The translations under genes were made by a program, and so were the position numbers. Below, in pieces: positions 42,693 through 51,046 of a stretch of 64,000 nucleotides of DNA (within the stretch, counting starts at the first letter, position 1; every line of letters starts with the position of its first letter). The notes under the pieces are model-generated. The model was not told where the DNA came from, did no database searches, and saw only the letters and a program-made list of their open reading frames with translations. Source of the DNA: Mucilaginibacter rigui (GTDB taxonomy: Bacteria > Bacteroidota > Bacteroidia > Sphingobacteriales > Sphingobacteriaceae); the NCBI RefSeq assembly GCF_014773275.1, contig NZ_JACWMW010000002.1, positions 1,240,001 to 1,304,000 of the forward strand, written 5' to 3'.

Positions 42693-43544
42693 TTAATTCA
42701 GTTTATTTGATGTACCAAGCCAAAGCAGGGTATTTAAAATGAGTTTATCCTCTGCGGGGTTACCAAAAGTGTGTGATAGGTCCTTGTTGGTTTTATGCTC
42801 ATAATCGATATCGTTATGCCCCATATTAAAGTATACCATTTTGTAATTGCGGTTTGCCCATACTACAGGGTAGTAGCCGCTGTGCCATATCTCGCTTTGT
42901 TTTGGGCCTGTACCTAAAGGGAAACTCACCGGGTCAATTGATGCCAGGATCTGGATATTTGGGTTTTGTGTAAGATCTTTTTCCCATCGGTACCATTCGT
43001 TTGGCGATGCCTTAAAGGTATCGCCAAGGCCCTTCATAGCAGGGTGGTCTTTCCCTTCAACCTTTAATATTGCCGATGTTGGCCGCCAGGTATTGCTGCC
43101 ATACTCTCCCGATCCTAAAAAATCGTTATGGTACCAATCCCAGTTTTGCGGTACCGCCGACTGGTTAAGCGCGAACGCCGAAAAGTGGAACCCCATCCAT
43201 CCGCCGCCATCCTTCATGTATTTTTCAAAAGCCACCCGCTGCAGAGAATCCTCGGGGCGGGTATCTAAAAATATCACCACCTTGTATTTGGCCAGGAAAG
43301 CAGTGTTGAGGTTGCTCCAGTTATTGGTAGAATCGTAAGTGAAGTTGTATTTTTTGGCCATCTGGGGGAACCACTTATTGGCCTCGTGCATAAAGCTGAT
43401 GTGCGCCTGGTCTTCCTTGCCCGTATAAAATGCAATTACTTTAAACTTTGGCTGCGCCGGATTTTTTTTTTGCGCGATTACGCCCTGCGTAAAGCATAGG
43501 GATATAAGGCAAAGCATAAGTGCTTTTGTTTTAAAGAAGGCCAT
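42693..43544 (-). CDS. Exported ThuA domain protein
   Basis: The 283-aa protein has a signal peptide (residues 1-24, ending TQGVIAQ) and the ThuA glutamine-amidotransferase-like fold: FKVIAFYTGKEDQAHISF, then YKVVIFLDTRPEDSLQRVAF, FEKYMKDGGGWMGFHFSAFA, WRPTSAILKVEGKDHPAMKGLG and YFNMGHNDIDYEH. ThuA-like proteins are linked to sugar metabolism but no reaction is proved for the exported branch. The gene precedes GH30 by 42 bp. Confidence 0.88.
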   Translation of the reverse strand: MAFFKTKALMLCLISLCFTQGVIAQKKNPAQPKFKVIAFYTGKEDQAHISFMHEANKWFPQMAKKYNFTYDSTNNWSNLNTAFLAKYKVVIFLDTRPEDSLQRVAFEKYMKDGGGWMGFHFSAFALNQSAVPQNWDWYHNDFLGSGEYGSNTWRPTSAILKVEGKDHPAMKGLGDTFKASPNEWYRWEKDLTQNPNIQILASIDPVSFPLGTGPKQSEIWHSGYYPVVWANRNYKMVYFNMGHNDIDYEHKTNKDLSHTFGNPAEDKLILNTLLWLGTSNKLN

Positions 43545-43738
43545 GAGGTTAGAACTTATAATTGGTTTCGGAGAGCTAATTTAATATATATAGTGTACAT
43601 TTTACATACTCGGTTTTTTATTCTACGAAACGATTGAGTAGGTTCTGCTTTGATAAAATGTAAACAAGTTTTATTGTGCGTTGTATGAAATTGTAGCTTT
43701 AGGTAATCAATACGGATCTCTCCGGCAAAACAAATTTT

Positions 43739-44464
43739 ATGGATACAATAGAACAACTGGCAAAACAGGTTAAAATTTTGACAATAACGGTAGGAGTATT
43801 GCTCATAGTACTTGTGGTTTTTGGAATAAAACTATTTACCGGTGATAAGGCATCGGCTGCCGAACTTACGGTACAACGCTTAAATATTGTTGAGTCCGAT
43901 GGTACGCTGCGTATGGTTATCAGCAATAAAGAAAAACAACACCCGGGCGCTATTGATGGTAAGGATTTGCCAAAAAGAGAGCGCGATGCAGGTATGGTGT
44001 TTTTTAACGACAAAGGCGACGAATGCGGAGGACTTATGTATAGCGGTGATAAAAACGGCGCAGGTATGGTTTACTCCATCGATCAATATAAAAATGACCA
44101 GATCATGCAGTTGCAGTACAGCCAAAATGGTGAAAATAAAAAGATAAGAAGCTACGGATTTAAACTTTGGGACCGCAGTGATGACTTCACCATGGGGCAG
44201 TTAGTGAGCCATTTTGATTCGTTGAAATTGGATAATAGCAGCAAGGCCTACCGGGATGAGGTGGCACGACTTAAAGCAAAAGGGTACCTGGGTACCGAAC
44301 GGTTGTTTTTAGGCAAAGCTAAAAACGGGCAAACGGGCTTGTTCCTAAGCGACAACAAAGGCAAGCCAAGGTTAAAGATCTATATAGACAGTCTTAACAG
44401 GCCGGTTATACAAACGCTTGATGAAAAGGGTGCGGTAGCGTCAACCCTGGCAGGATCAAATTAA
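43739..44464 (+). CDS. Membrane-anchored protein of unknown function
   Basis: The 241-aa protein has one membrane helix at about residues 14-33 (ILTITVGVLLIVLVVFGI) after a short coiled cytoplasmic start, and an outside domain of about 200 residues. This domain repeats a short theme, NIVESDGTLRMVISNKEK, GMVFFNDKGDECGGLMYSGD, RLFLGKAKNGQTGLFLSDNKG and RLKIYIDSLNRPVIQTLDEKG, like beta-strand pairs. No family was recognised. Its last four bases overlap the end of the convergent DUF3037 gene. Confidence 0.75.
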   Translation: MDTIEQLAKQVKILTITVGVLLIVLVVFGIKLFTGDKASAAELTVQRLNIVESDGTLRMVISNKEKQHPGAIDGKDLPKRERDAGMVFFNDKGDECGGLMYSGDKNGAGMVYSIDQYKNDQIMQLQYSQNGENKKIRSYGFKLWDRSDDFTMGQLVSHFDSLKLDNSSKAYRDEVARLKAKGYLGTERLFLGKAKNGQTGLFLSDNKGKPRLKIYIDSLNRPVIQTLDEKGAVASTLAGSN

Positions 44465-44853
44465 TCCTGCTGTAAAACTAGCTGATTGTATAACCGTGTC
44501 AGGCTATCCTCCCCATCCAAACAAAAGCCCGGATGTACTTTTGAGGTTTGTACCACTGTACTGCGTGTAGCCGTTAGCCAGCGAAACCGCGATGCGGCAT
44601 CAAGTTCGCCGATAGGGCCGGCATCTTTACCGCCGGTAGCTATCCGTTGGAAGGATGACAGGTTCTCTTCCAACGCGTCAATGTCGAGGTCTTTTGAAAA
44701 GGCCCGCAGGCGGTCTTTGTCAATGTGGTACATCATCTTTAAAAACTTTTGTTTACTGCACAGTAAAATAACCCCCACGTTCAGGAACTCCTCGCGTTCT
44801 ACCCTCGGTACAACACGGATAACGGCATACTCAAATAAGTGACGATCTTGCAT
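44461..44853 (-). CDS. DUF3037 protein, partner of HipA-like kinase
   Basis: The 130-aa protein has the DUF3037 pattern: FEYAVIRVVPRVEREEFLNVGVILLC at the start, FLKMMYHIDKDRLRAF and SRFRWLTATRSTVVQTSKVHPGF. DUF3037 genes are regularly found downstream of genes for HipA-like kinases, as here: its ATG lies 23 bp inside the end of the kinase gene (44831-44853 shared), so translation is coupled. No function is established. Confidence 0.87.
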   Translation of the reverse strand: MQDRHLFEYAVIRVVPRVEREEFLNVGVILLCSKQKFLKMMYHIDKDRLRAFSKDLDIDALEENLSSFQRIATGGKDAGPIGELDAASRFRWLTATRSTVVQTSKVHPGFCLDGEDSLTRLYNQLVLQQD

Positions 44854-45625
44854 TTTGTGCTTCCTTTACAAAGATATTTGAGTTGGCTAAACGGGTGTTC
44901 AAAAATTTGGCGTAGATCTGCCGCTGCTCATCTTCGGTCTCAAAAGAGCGGTCGGTAAGCCAGGCATCAGGTATCAGATCAACTACTTGCTGGATAAACT
45001 CAGGCGTTAACACTGCTTTAAACTCGGTATCAACCGCATCTAACTCGGATGCTTTACGCAGCAATACATGGTCTTTTATTTGAGTGAACGGGCGTTTGGC
45101 CTGCTCTTCCCAGTTCTCCATACTGTGATGGAAGTACAGCGCAGCGCCATGGTCTATCAGCCAAAGTTCGCGGTTAAACATCAGCATATTGGTGTTGCGT
45201 GCAGTACGGTCAACATTCATCAGCAGGGCATCCATCCAAACTATTTTGGATGCCATTTCGGTGGTGACAAAAGTAACGGTCGGGTCGAAGGTGATACTGC
45301 CCGAAAGGTAATGGAGCGCCAGGTTAAGGCCTACACTAAATTTCAGCAGGTCCTGTATCTCCTCATCCGGTTCGGTACGGCCAAAGGCTTCATCAAGGTT
45401 GGCAAATACCAGTTCGGGTACTTTAAAACCCAGTTTGCGGGCTATTTCGCCACCAATCAGGTCGGCAATAAGGGCTTTAGGCCCCTGCCCGGCACCGCGG
45501 AATTTTAGTACATATAAGAAACCGTCGTCCGCCTCGGCAATGGCAGGTAATGAACCGCCCTCGCGCAATGGCGTAACATAGCGGGTAACGTTAACGGTGC
45601 GTAATTGAGGTGTGGTATCAGCCAT
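44831..45625 (-). CDS. HipA-like kinase family protein
   Basis: The 264-aa protein has a kinase-type core like the HipA C-lobe family: FLYVLKFRGAGQGPKALIAD with Lys41 near a Gly-rich turn, WMDALLMNVDRTARNTNM with catalytic Asp139 and Asn144, and LWLIDHGAALYF with metal-binding Asp158. Unlike the HipA toxin it lacks the N-terminal part and has no HipB-like DNA-binding partner; instead it overlaps DUF3037 by 23 bp. Residues 200-264 are helical. It may phosphorylate a protein or small molecule; nothing in the sequence says which. Confidence 0.82.
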   Translation of the reverse strand: MADTTPQLRTVNVTRYVTPLREGGSLPAIAEADDGFLYVLKFRGAGQGPKALIADLIGGEIARKLGFKVPELVFANLDEAFGRTEPDEEIQDLLKFSVGLNLALHYLSGSITFDPTVTFVTTEMASKIVWMDALLMNVDRTARNTNMLMFNRELWLIDHGAALYFHHSMENWEEQAKRPFTQIKDHVLLRKASELDAVDTEFKAVLTPEFIQQVVDLIPDAWLTDRSFETEDEQRQIYAKFLNTRLANSNIFVKEAQNARSSLI

Positions 45626-45799
45626 GGTTTGTGTGGGGCTAATATAGGGATATCTTTTTGAGAAGGCAGAGTAGCATACTTATTCAAAGACACGAAACTT
45701 CGCGTCTCCTGTCACCAAATTATTCCCACCAGCTATTAATCATTCTATTACAAAACAAACAAAATAGGCTATTTGACTATTTACCTGTAAATTACGCTT

Positions 45800-48229
45800 A
45801 TGCCAAAGTGGTTAAAAACTTCCCTGAAAATAATTGCCGGCTTTATATTGCTTATTGTAGTGGTTGTGATAGGCTTTACGCTATACATTACTTATAATAA
45901 GACCAAGGTGCTTAAAATGGTGAATGACCAGCTTGCAAAAAGCGTTGATGGTACCCTCACCATTGGCGATATGAGCCCACGTTTTTTTAAGGGTTTCCCG
46001 GATGTTTCCCTTACGCTAAAGAATGTAATTATTCGCGATAAAAACTTCGCTCAGCATAAACACACATTGCTTGATGCTAAAGATTTTAACATATCTGTAA
46101 ATACAGCAGCGCTTTTTAGGGGTACTATTGATATTAACCACATTGATATTAGTGATGCCGCCATCGATCTTTTTACCGATAGCACGGGTTACAGCAATAC
46201 AGCCGTATTTAAAAAAGATCATAAAAAGGTAAAGGATAACCCATCCGAAGGCAGTTCGTCTACCCAGTTGAAAGAGTTTAGCCTAAGCAACGTTACCTTT
46301 ACGGTTGATGACCGCAAGGCGCATAAGTTGTTCAATTTTGCGGTGAACGATATAAACGGGAAAATGAATTACCCGGATAGCGGCTGGCGAGCTAAGTTCC
46401 ATTCGGATGTGATGGCTAAAAGTATGGCCTTTAACAGCCTGCGCGGTAGCTTTATCAAAAACCAGCAATTAAAAGGCGATTTTGATGCAGGTTATAATGA
46501 AAAAACCGGTAAAATAAACGTATCGGTTTTGCCATTGAACATTGGCGATTCTCCGTTTAAAATAAATGCTGTTTTTGCTACTGCGGATAAACCATCAGCA
46601 ACTTTTACCATTAATATTGTTGCCGACCAAATATTGTGGCGGCGGGCTTCATCTTTACTGGCGCCCAATATTACAGAGGTGCTTAACCGCTTTAACATCA
46701 GCAAACCAATGGATGTTACCTGCAATTTAAACGGCAGTTTTGGCGGCAATGACGGCGGGCCTAAAATATATGTTACAGCCAAAGTTAAGGATAGCAAAAT
46801 AACCATTCCGGGGGGCGACCTTGATAACTGTTCGTTCGATGGGATATATAGCAATAACTATGTTAAGGATAAAGGCTATGGGGATGATAACTCGATCATC
46901 AAACTGACAAGCTTAAAAGGGACATATAATCACTTACCATTTACTATTGATACCGGCAGTATTATTAACCTGGAAAAGCCTGTTGCCACAGGTAACTTTA
47001 GATCAAGCTTCCCGGCTGCCGATCTAAATTGGTTTTTGCAGGATGACGTTGCTAAATTTAATAATGGCTCTGCAGATATGAACCTGCGGTATACCGCAGA
47101 TGTTGTTGACTATAAAATAAACAAACCCATTATAAGGGGTTCTATTAACCTGCGTAATACCGATATATACTACCTGCCGCGCAACCTTAAATTAAAAAAC
47201 TCATCTATCTCGCTGAATTTTATTGGGAACGATCTGGTGCTGAACAATATTCGCCTGCAAAGCGGCAAGAGCATTGTAACCATGGAAGGCCGTGTGAAAA
47301 ACTTTTTGAACCTGTATTATAACGCACCCGAGAAGATCTTGCTTACCTGGCAGATCCGTAGCCCGCAATTGTATTTGGGCGAATTTCTGGGCTTTTTAAG
47401 CGAGCGTAAAAGTGCGCCCGCCGCAAAAAGGCGGGGCAATAGCGGTAACATAGTAGATCAGTTAAGCACCGTGCTTGATAAGGGCAAGGCCGAAATGCAC
47501 ATGCAGGTGGCAAAAGTATATTATAAAAAGTTTTTGGCTACTGATGCCCGTGCAGACTTGCTGACTACCGACAATGGTATCATCATTCAAAATATCGGGT
47601 TAAAACACTCAGGTGGCTCATTAACCATAAACGGGCGCATGATGCAGGGGAAAGCTTTAAACAAATTCGCGGTAAATACTACTGTTAGTCATGTAAACAT
47701 GCGCGAATTTTTCTACGCGTTTAACAACTTTGGCCTGCAGGATTTTACTTACGAGAACCTGCAAGGCTTTTTATCTGCCAAAACAAATATTACCGGTGGC
47801 ATAACCGATGCGGGTAACCTGGCGCCGCACTCTATAGCAGGCAACCTTGACCTTAGCTTGCGTGATGCAGCTTTACTAAACTTTAAGCCTTTAATGGGGG
47901 TGGGTAAGTTCGCGTTCCCGTTCCGCAATCTGAAAAACATCCGCATCCCTAAGCTGGATGGGCATTTTACCGTAAATGGCGATATGATCACTATTAAACC
48001 CCTTGAGGTAAGCAGCAGCGTATTAAATGTGGATGTGGCCGGTTTTTACGGCCTTACCAAAGGGACAGATATCGCGCTCGACATCCCGCTGCGCAACCCC
48101 GGTAAAGACAGCCTGATAACCGATAAGGTAGAGTTAGCCAGAAAACGTTTTAAAGGCATAGTGCTTCACATCCGCGCGCACGAGGAGAATGGTAAAATGA
48201 AGATAGGCTGGAACAAGAACCACAAATAG
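45800..48229 (+). CDS. AsmA family inner-membrane/periplasmic protein
   Basis: The 809-aa protein begins with a single membrane anchor (residues about 9-30, LKIIAGFILLIVVVVIGF). The remainder is a long beta-rich rod with the AsmA patterns: NDQLAKSVDGTLTIGDMSPRF, VSLTLKNVIIRDKNF, IDINHIDISDAAIDLF near the start and the C-terminal AsmA_2-like block TVNGDMITIKPLEVSSSVL and DIALDIPLRNPG. AsmA-type rods are thought to bridge the periplasm and carry lipids to the outer membrane. Its stop directly abuts the stop of the next minus-strand gene. Confidence 0.88.
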   Translation: MPKWLKTSLKIIAGFILLIVVVVIGFTLYITYNKTKVLKMVNDQLAKSVDGTLTIGDMSPRFFKGFPDVSLTLKNVIIRDKNFAQHKHTLLDAKDFNISVNTAALFRGTIDINHIDISDAAIDLFTDSTGYSNTAVFKKDHKKVKDNPSEGSSSTQLKEFSLSNVTFTVDDRKAHKLFNFAVNDINGKMNYPDSGWRAKFHSDVMAKSMAFNSLRGSFIKNQQLKGDFDAGYNEKTGKINVSVLPLNIGDSPFKINAVFATADKPSATFTINIVADQILWRRASSLLAPNITEVLNRFNISKPMDVTCNLNGSFGGNDGGPKIYVTAKVKDSKITIPGGDLDNCSFDGIYSNNYVKDKGYGDDNSIIKLTSLKGTYNHLPFTIDTGSIINLEKPVATGNFRSSFPAADLNWFLQDDVAKFNNGSADMNLRYTADVVDYKINKPIIRGSINLRNTDIYYLPRNLKLKNSSISLNFIGNDLVLNNIRLQSGKSIVTMEGRVKNFLNLYYNAPEKILLTWQIRSPQLYLGEFLGFLSERKSAPAAKRRGNSGNIVDQLSTVLDKGKAEMHMQVAKVYYKKFLATDARADLLTTDNGIIIQNIGLKHSGGSLTINGRMMQGKALNKFAVNTTVSHVNMREFFYAFNNFGLQDFTYENLQGFLSAKTNITGGITDAGNLAPHSIAGNLDLSLRDAALLNFKPLMGVGKFAFPFRNLKNIRIPKLDGHFTVNGDMITIKPLEVSSSVLNVDVAGFYGLTKGTDIALDIPLRNPGKDSLITDKVELARKRFKGIVLHIRAHEENGKMKIGWNKNHK

Positions 48230-48667
48230 CTATAGTATCTTTTTGCAGGTTGCCACCAATACGCCCTTATCATATAGCTCCAGGTTGCCTTCTTTGTCTA
48301 TTTTGTAGCTCTCGTCAGGTCGTTCAACGCTTACGTATTTATCGCCATCCTTTTTAATTTCGGTAGCTGCCGGTGTAATGGGCGGAGTATCATTTAGGGT
48401 TAAATCTGTACCGGTAAAGGTTATAGCCTGTATGTATACTTTATGGCCGCTGCTTACCACCTCGTATGCAATTTCTTCGCCCTTGTCAGATTTAATGGCC
48501 TCATCATGCCATGCACCGATCAGTTTACCCGAATCAACTTTCATGGGTGCAGGTTTAACGGCAGCAGTGCTATCTGTTTTGGCAGTGGTGGTTTTCGCAG
48601 ATCTGTCGCAGGATGTAATGGTAATAACAAGTAATACGAGTGCTGATATTTTTGCAAAGTTTTTCAT
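48230..48667 (-). CDS. Small lipocalin-like lipoprotein
   Basis: The 145-aa protein has a lipoprotein signal with Cys20 (ITITSC), an Ala/Thr/Lys-rich linker and a small beta domain starting KLIGAWHDEAIKSDKGEE and ending with the strands YKIDKEGNLELYDKGVLVATCKKI, like a minimal lipocalin-type domain. Its stop meets that of the AsmA gene without a gap. Function unknown. Confidence 0.72.
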   Translation of the reverse strand: MKNFAKISALVLLVITITSCDRSAKTTTAKTDSTAAVKPAPMKVDSGKLIGAWHDEAIKSDKGEEIAYEVVSSGHKVYIQAITFTGTDLTLNDTPPITPAATEIKKDGDKYVSVERPDESYKIDKEGNLELYDKGVLVATCKKIL

Positions 48668-48782
48668 AGGGTTGGCTTATTTAAAAGGCCGAAGATAGTA
48701 ATTACTCCGTAACGGGTTTTCTGTACAATGTCAGATTATACCTTATGTAAACCGGTATCACAATTTTTTTATATTAGTACCG

Positions 48783-49775
48783 ATGAAAACCCTAAACCCG
48801 TTGAAAGTAATTTACTGCCTTTTAATCCCTGTTATATTGCAAAGCTGCAGTAACGAAATAGGCGCCTGGAAAAACGAACAGATAAAACAAAGTAACCGCG
48901 ACGAACTGCATGCGCTTAATGCACAAGTGTTTAAATGCCTGAAAGCAAACGATACCAAAAGCCTTGGTGCGTATATTTCAAAGGAATTATTAGACGATAA
49001 TTACACCAGCCGGTTGGTAGAGCTTGCAGGCAATAAGTTAAAGCTGGATAGCTTTGTGAATTTTAATGAATACTACGTTGTAAATAAGTACACAGGTGCA
49101 GATACCATTAATAGCCCTAAACAGGGTGTTAACAGTTTTCGTTTGGTTTACCCGGGTATGGCCGAAGAAATGTACATTGCTATGTTTTTGCCAAAGAACA
49201 CCAAAACGCTAAACCGGTCAATGATAACAGCAGTTTACGCCCGTTACTCATACGGATGGAAACTGGGTAAGCTGGACATTGGTACCTATACCTTTAACGG
49301 TAAAACTTCCCCCGAGCTTTATGAACAGGCAAAGCAGGAATACAAATCGGGATATTTATTCTGTGCCGCAAATACCATAACGCTTGCCACAACCTGCAGC
49401 AGGCCTAATGATATATGGCAGTATTTAGCAGAAGACAAACTATACGAGTTCAGCAAAACCGTTACAAACCAGGCTAACGCGAAGTATCATTACCCTATAA
49501 TGCTCGATGGCGTGAGCACCAAACCGCGCATTATAAGGGTGTATTTTACTACAAACGACGAGGGGAGTTACCCTACCATTGGCTACCAGACACATATCAG
49601 CCTCAAAAACATTGATGCTATTAAAAAGGAGAATGAGGAGATCAGAAAAAATATTGGCAGCGTTATCCCCGGCATAGATAAAACCAACAAGATCATTTTA
49701 TACACGGCCTATAACGAGATGCCCGTAAGCACCCGGATAGTGCCGCATTATGATATGAAAGATGTGCTACAGTAG
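48783..49775 (+). CDS. Lipoprotein of unknown function
   Basis: The 330-aa protein has a lipoprotein signal with Cys22 (PVILQSC). The mature part begins with a helical stretch (NRDELHALNAQVFKCLKAND) and a domain containing LVYPGMAEEMYIAMFLP and TAVYARYSYGWKLGKLDIGTY, which looks like an NTF2-type fold by strand order, then a Lys/Glu-rich C-terminal half. I recognise no family. It ends 1 bp before the convergent aldo/keto reductase gene. Confidence 0.72.
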   Translation: MKTLNPLKVIYCLLIPVILQSCSNEIGAWKNEQIKQSNRDELHALNAQVFKCLKANDTKSLGAYISKELLDDNYTSRLVELAGNKLKLDSFVNFNEYYVVNKYTGADTINSPKQGVNSFRLVYPGMAEEMYIAMFLPKNTKTLNRSMITAVYARYSYGWKLGKLDIGTYTFNGKTSPELYEQAKQEYKSGYLFCAANTITLATTCSRPNDIWQYLAEDKLYEFSKTVTNQANAKYHYPIMLDGVSTKPRIIRVYFTTNDEGSYPTIGYQTHISLKNIDAIKKENEEIRKNIGSVIPGIDKTNKIILYTAYNEMPVSTRIVPHYDMKDVLQ

Positions 49776-49776
49776 C

Positions 49777-50763
49777 TTAATTCTTATCCACAAATTTTAA
49801 GTTGCCTGCGTTGTACCTGTCGCCGGTATCGGGGTATTTCTTTAATAAAGCCTCTATATCAGCCAGGTTTTGGGTTGATAACTGTACATCTACACTGCCG
49901 GCGTTTTCCTGCAGGTATTTGCGTTTTTTAGTGCCGGGGATAGGGATAATGTTTTCGCCCTGTTCCAATACCCAGGCAATAGCCAGTTGCGCCGATGTGC
50001 AGCCTATACCTTCAGCAATAGCGGCAAAGCCTTCGGCCAGTAAGCGGTTATTGTCGGCATGGCCCTGCTGGTAGCGCGGCAGTGTTTTACGGAAATCGCC
50101 ATCTTTTAATTCGCTTACATCCAGTTTGTTGGTTACCAGTCCGCGCGCCAGCGGGCTAAAAGGTATAAAGGAAATGCCAAGTTCTTTACAAACCGGTAAT
50201 ATCTCTGCTTCCACATCGCGGGTCAATAACGAATATTCGCTTTGCAGTGCCGATATGGGGTGTACCGCATGCGCCCTGCGGATGCTTGCAGGTGACGCTT
50301 CCGACAAGCCTATATATTTAATCTTGCCTTCTTTTACCAGATCGGCCATGCCGCCAACGGTTTCTTCTATGGGGATGTTCTGGTCAACACGGTGGGTGTA
50401 ATACAGGTCTATCACATCAATTTGCAAACGTGTGAGGCTTGCCTCAACCGCTTTTCGCATGTAAGCGGGCGACCCATCAAAGCCCGTAAGTTTGCCGCTG
50501 CTATCGGCGGTAAAGCCAAATTTGGTAGCCAGGAAAATTTTATCCCGGTTAGGTTTTAATACCTGCGAGATCAGTTTTTCGTTTTGCCCGTTGCCGTAAA
50601 CATCGGCAGTATCCCAAAAGTTAATACCCAGTTCAAGTGCTTTGTTTAACGTAGCAATAGATTCCGCATCATCCGGTTCGCCGTAAGCGTGGCTCATGCC
50701 CATGCAGCCTAAGCCAATTGAGGATAGCTTTACATTGGTATTGCCTAAAGTTCTGTATTTCAT
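49777..50763 (-). CDS. Aldo/keto reductase
   Basis: The 328-aa NAD(P)H-dependent oxidoreductase starts at the ATG at 50761-50763 ([17 protein letters not shown]); a longer frame up to 50907 runs into the CACAGAG repeat element and is rejected. The catalytic tetrad is in place: FWDTADVYG (Asp and Tyr), FLATKFG (Lys) and LYYTHRVD (His). [15 protein letters not shown] and [15 protein letters not shown] fix the AKR fold. The substrate is unknown; this branch (AKR13-like) reduces aromatic and sugar-derived aldehydes. Confidence 0.92.
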   Translation of the reverse strand: MKYRTLGNTNVKLSSIGLGCMGMSHAYGEPDDAESIATLNKALELGINFWDTADVYGNGQNEKLISQVLKPNRDKIFLATKFGFTADSSGKLTGFDGSPAYMRKAVEASLTRLQIDVIDLYYTHRVDQNIPIEETVGGMADLVKEGKIKYIGLSEASPASIRRAHAVHPISALQSEYSLLTRDVEAEILPVCKELGISFIPFSPLARGLVTNKLDVSELKDGDFRKTLPRYQQGHADNNRLLAEGFAAIAEGIGCTSAQLAIAWVLEQGENIIPIPGTKKRKYLQENAGSVDVQLSTQNLADIEALLKKYPDTGDRYNAGNLKFVDKN

Positions 50764-50871
50764 AGCAGGTGGTGTAAATGTTTGATGAAGATAAGAGGTG
50801 TATGTAAAATAAGCAACGCAGTATACCAATTGTTGTTGTAATGTTTCATTAAACTGACAAAAGCAAGGGGG

Positions 50872-50976
50872 TAACCACAGAGTACGCAGAGGTTTCACAG
50901 AGGGCACAAAGACAGCTTTAATAACTTGACAGGCCTCTGTGATCTTTGTGTTTTTTCTCTGTGACCTCTGTGGTTA
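50872..50976. repeat. CACAGAG inverted-repeat element, copy 2
   Basis: TAACCACAGAG at 50872-50882 is mirrored by CTCTGTGGTTA at 50966-50976. Inward, the left arm carries CGCAGAGG, TCACAGAGG and GCACAAAG, the right arm CCTCTGTGA, CTTTGTG and TCTCTGTGA, so CACAGAG-like words recur every 9-11 bp on both arms. It lies between the divergent aldo/keto reductase and GH43 genes, so here it is in promoter territory, unlike copy 1. Confidence 0.8.
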
Positions 50977-51046
50977 ATAAAACTATCTTAATATTTATCA
51001 CCATAAAAGCAGATATTTGAAACCGCTAACCAATTACCTATCTGCT

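Noticed and set aside
50764..50907. Longer aldo/keto reductase reading frame
   Set aside because: The extension enters the CACAGAG inverted-repeat element and adds no family sequence; the protein begins properly at 50763.
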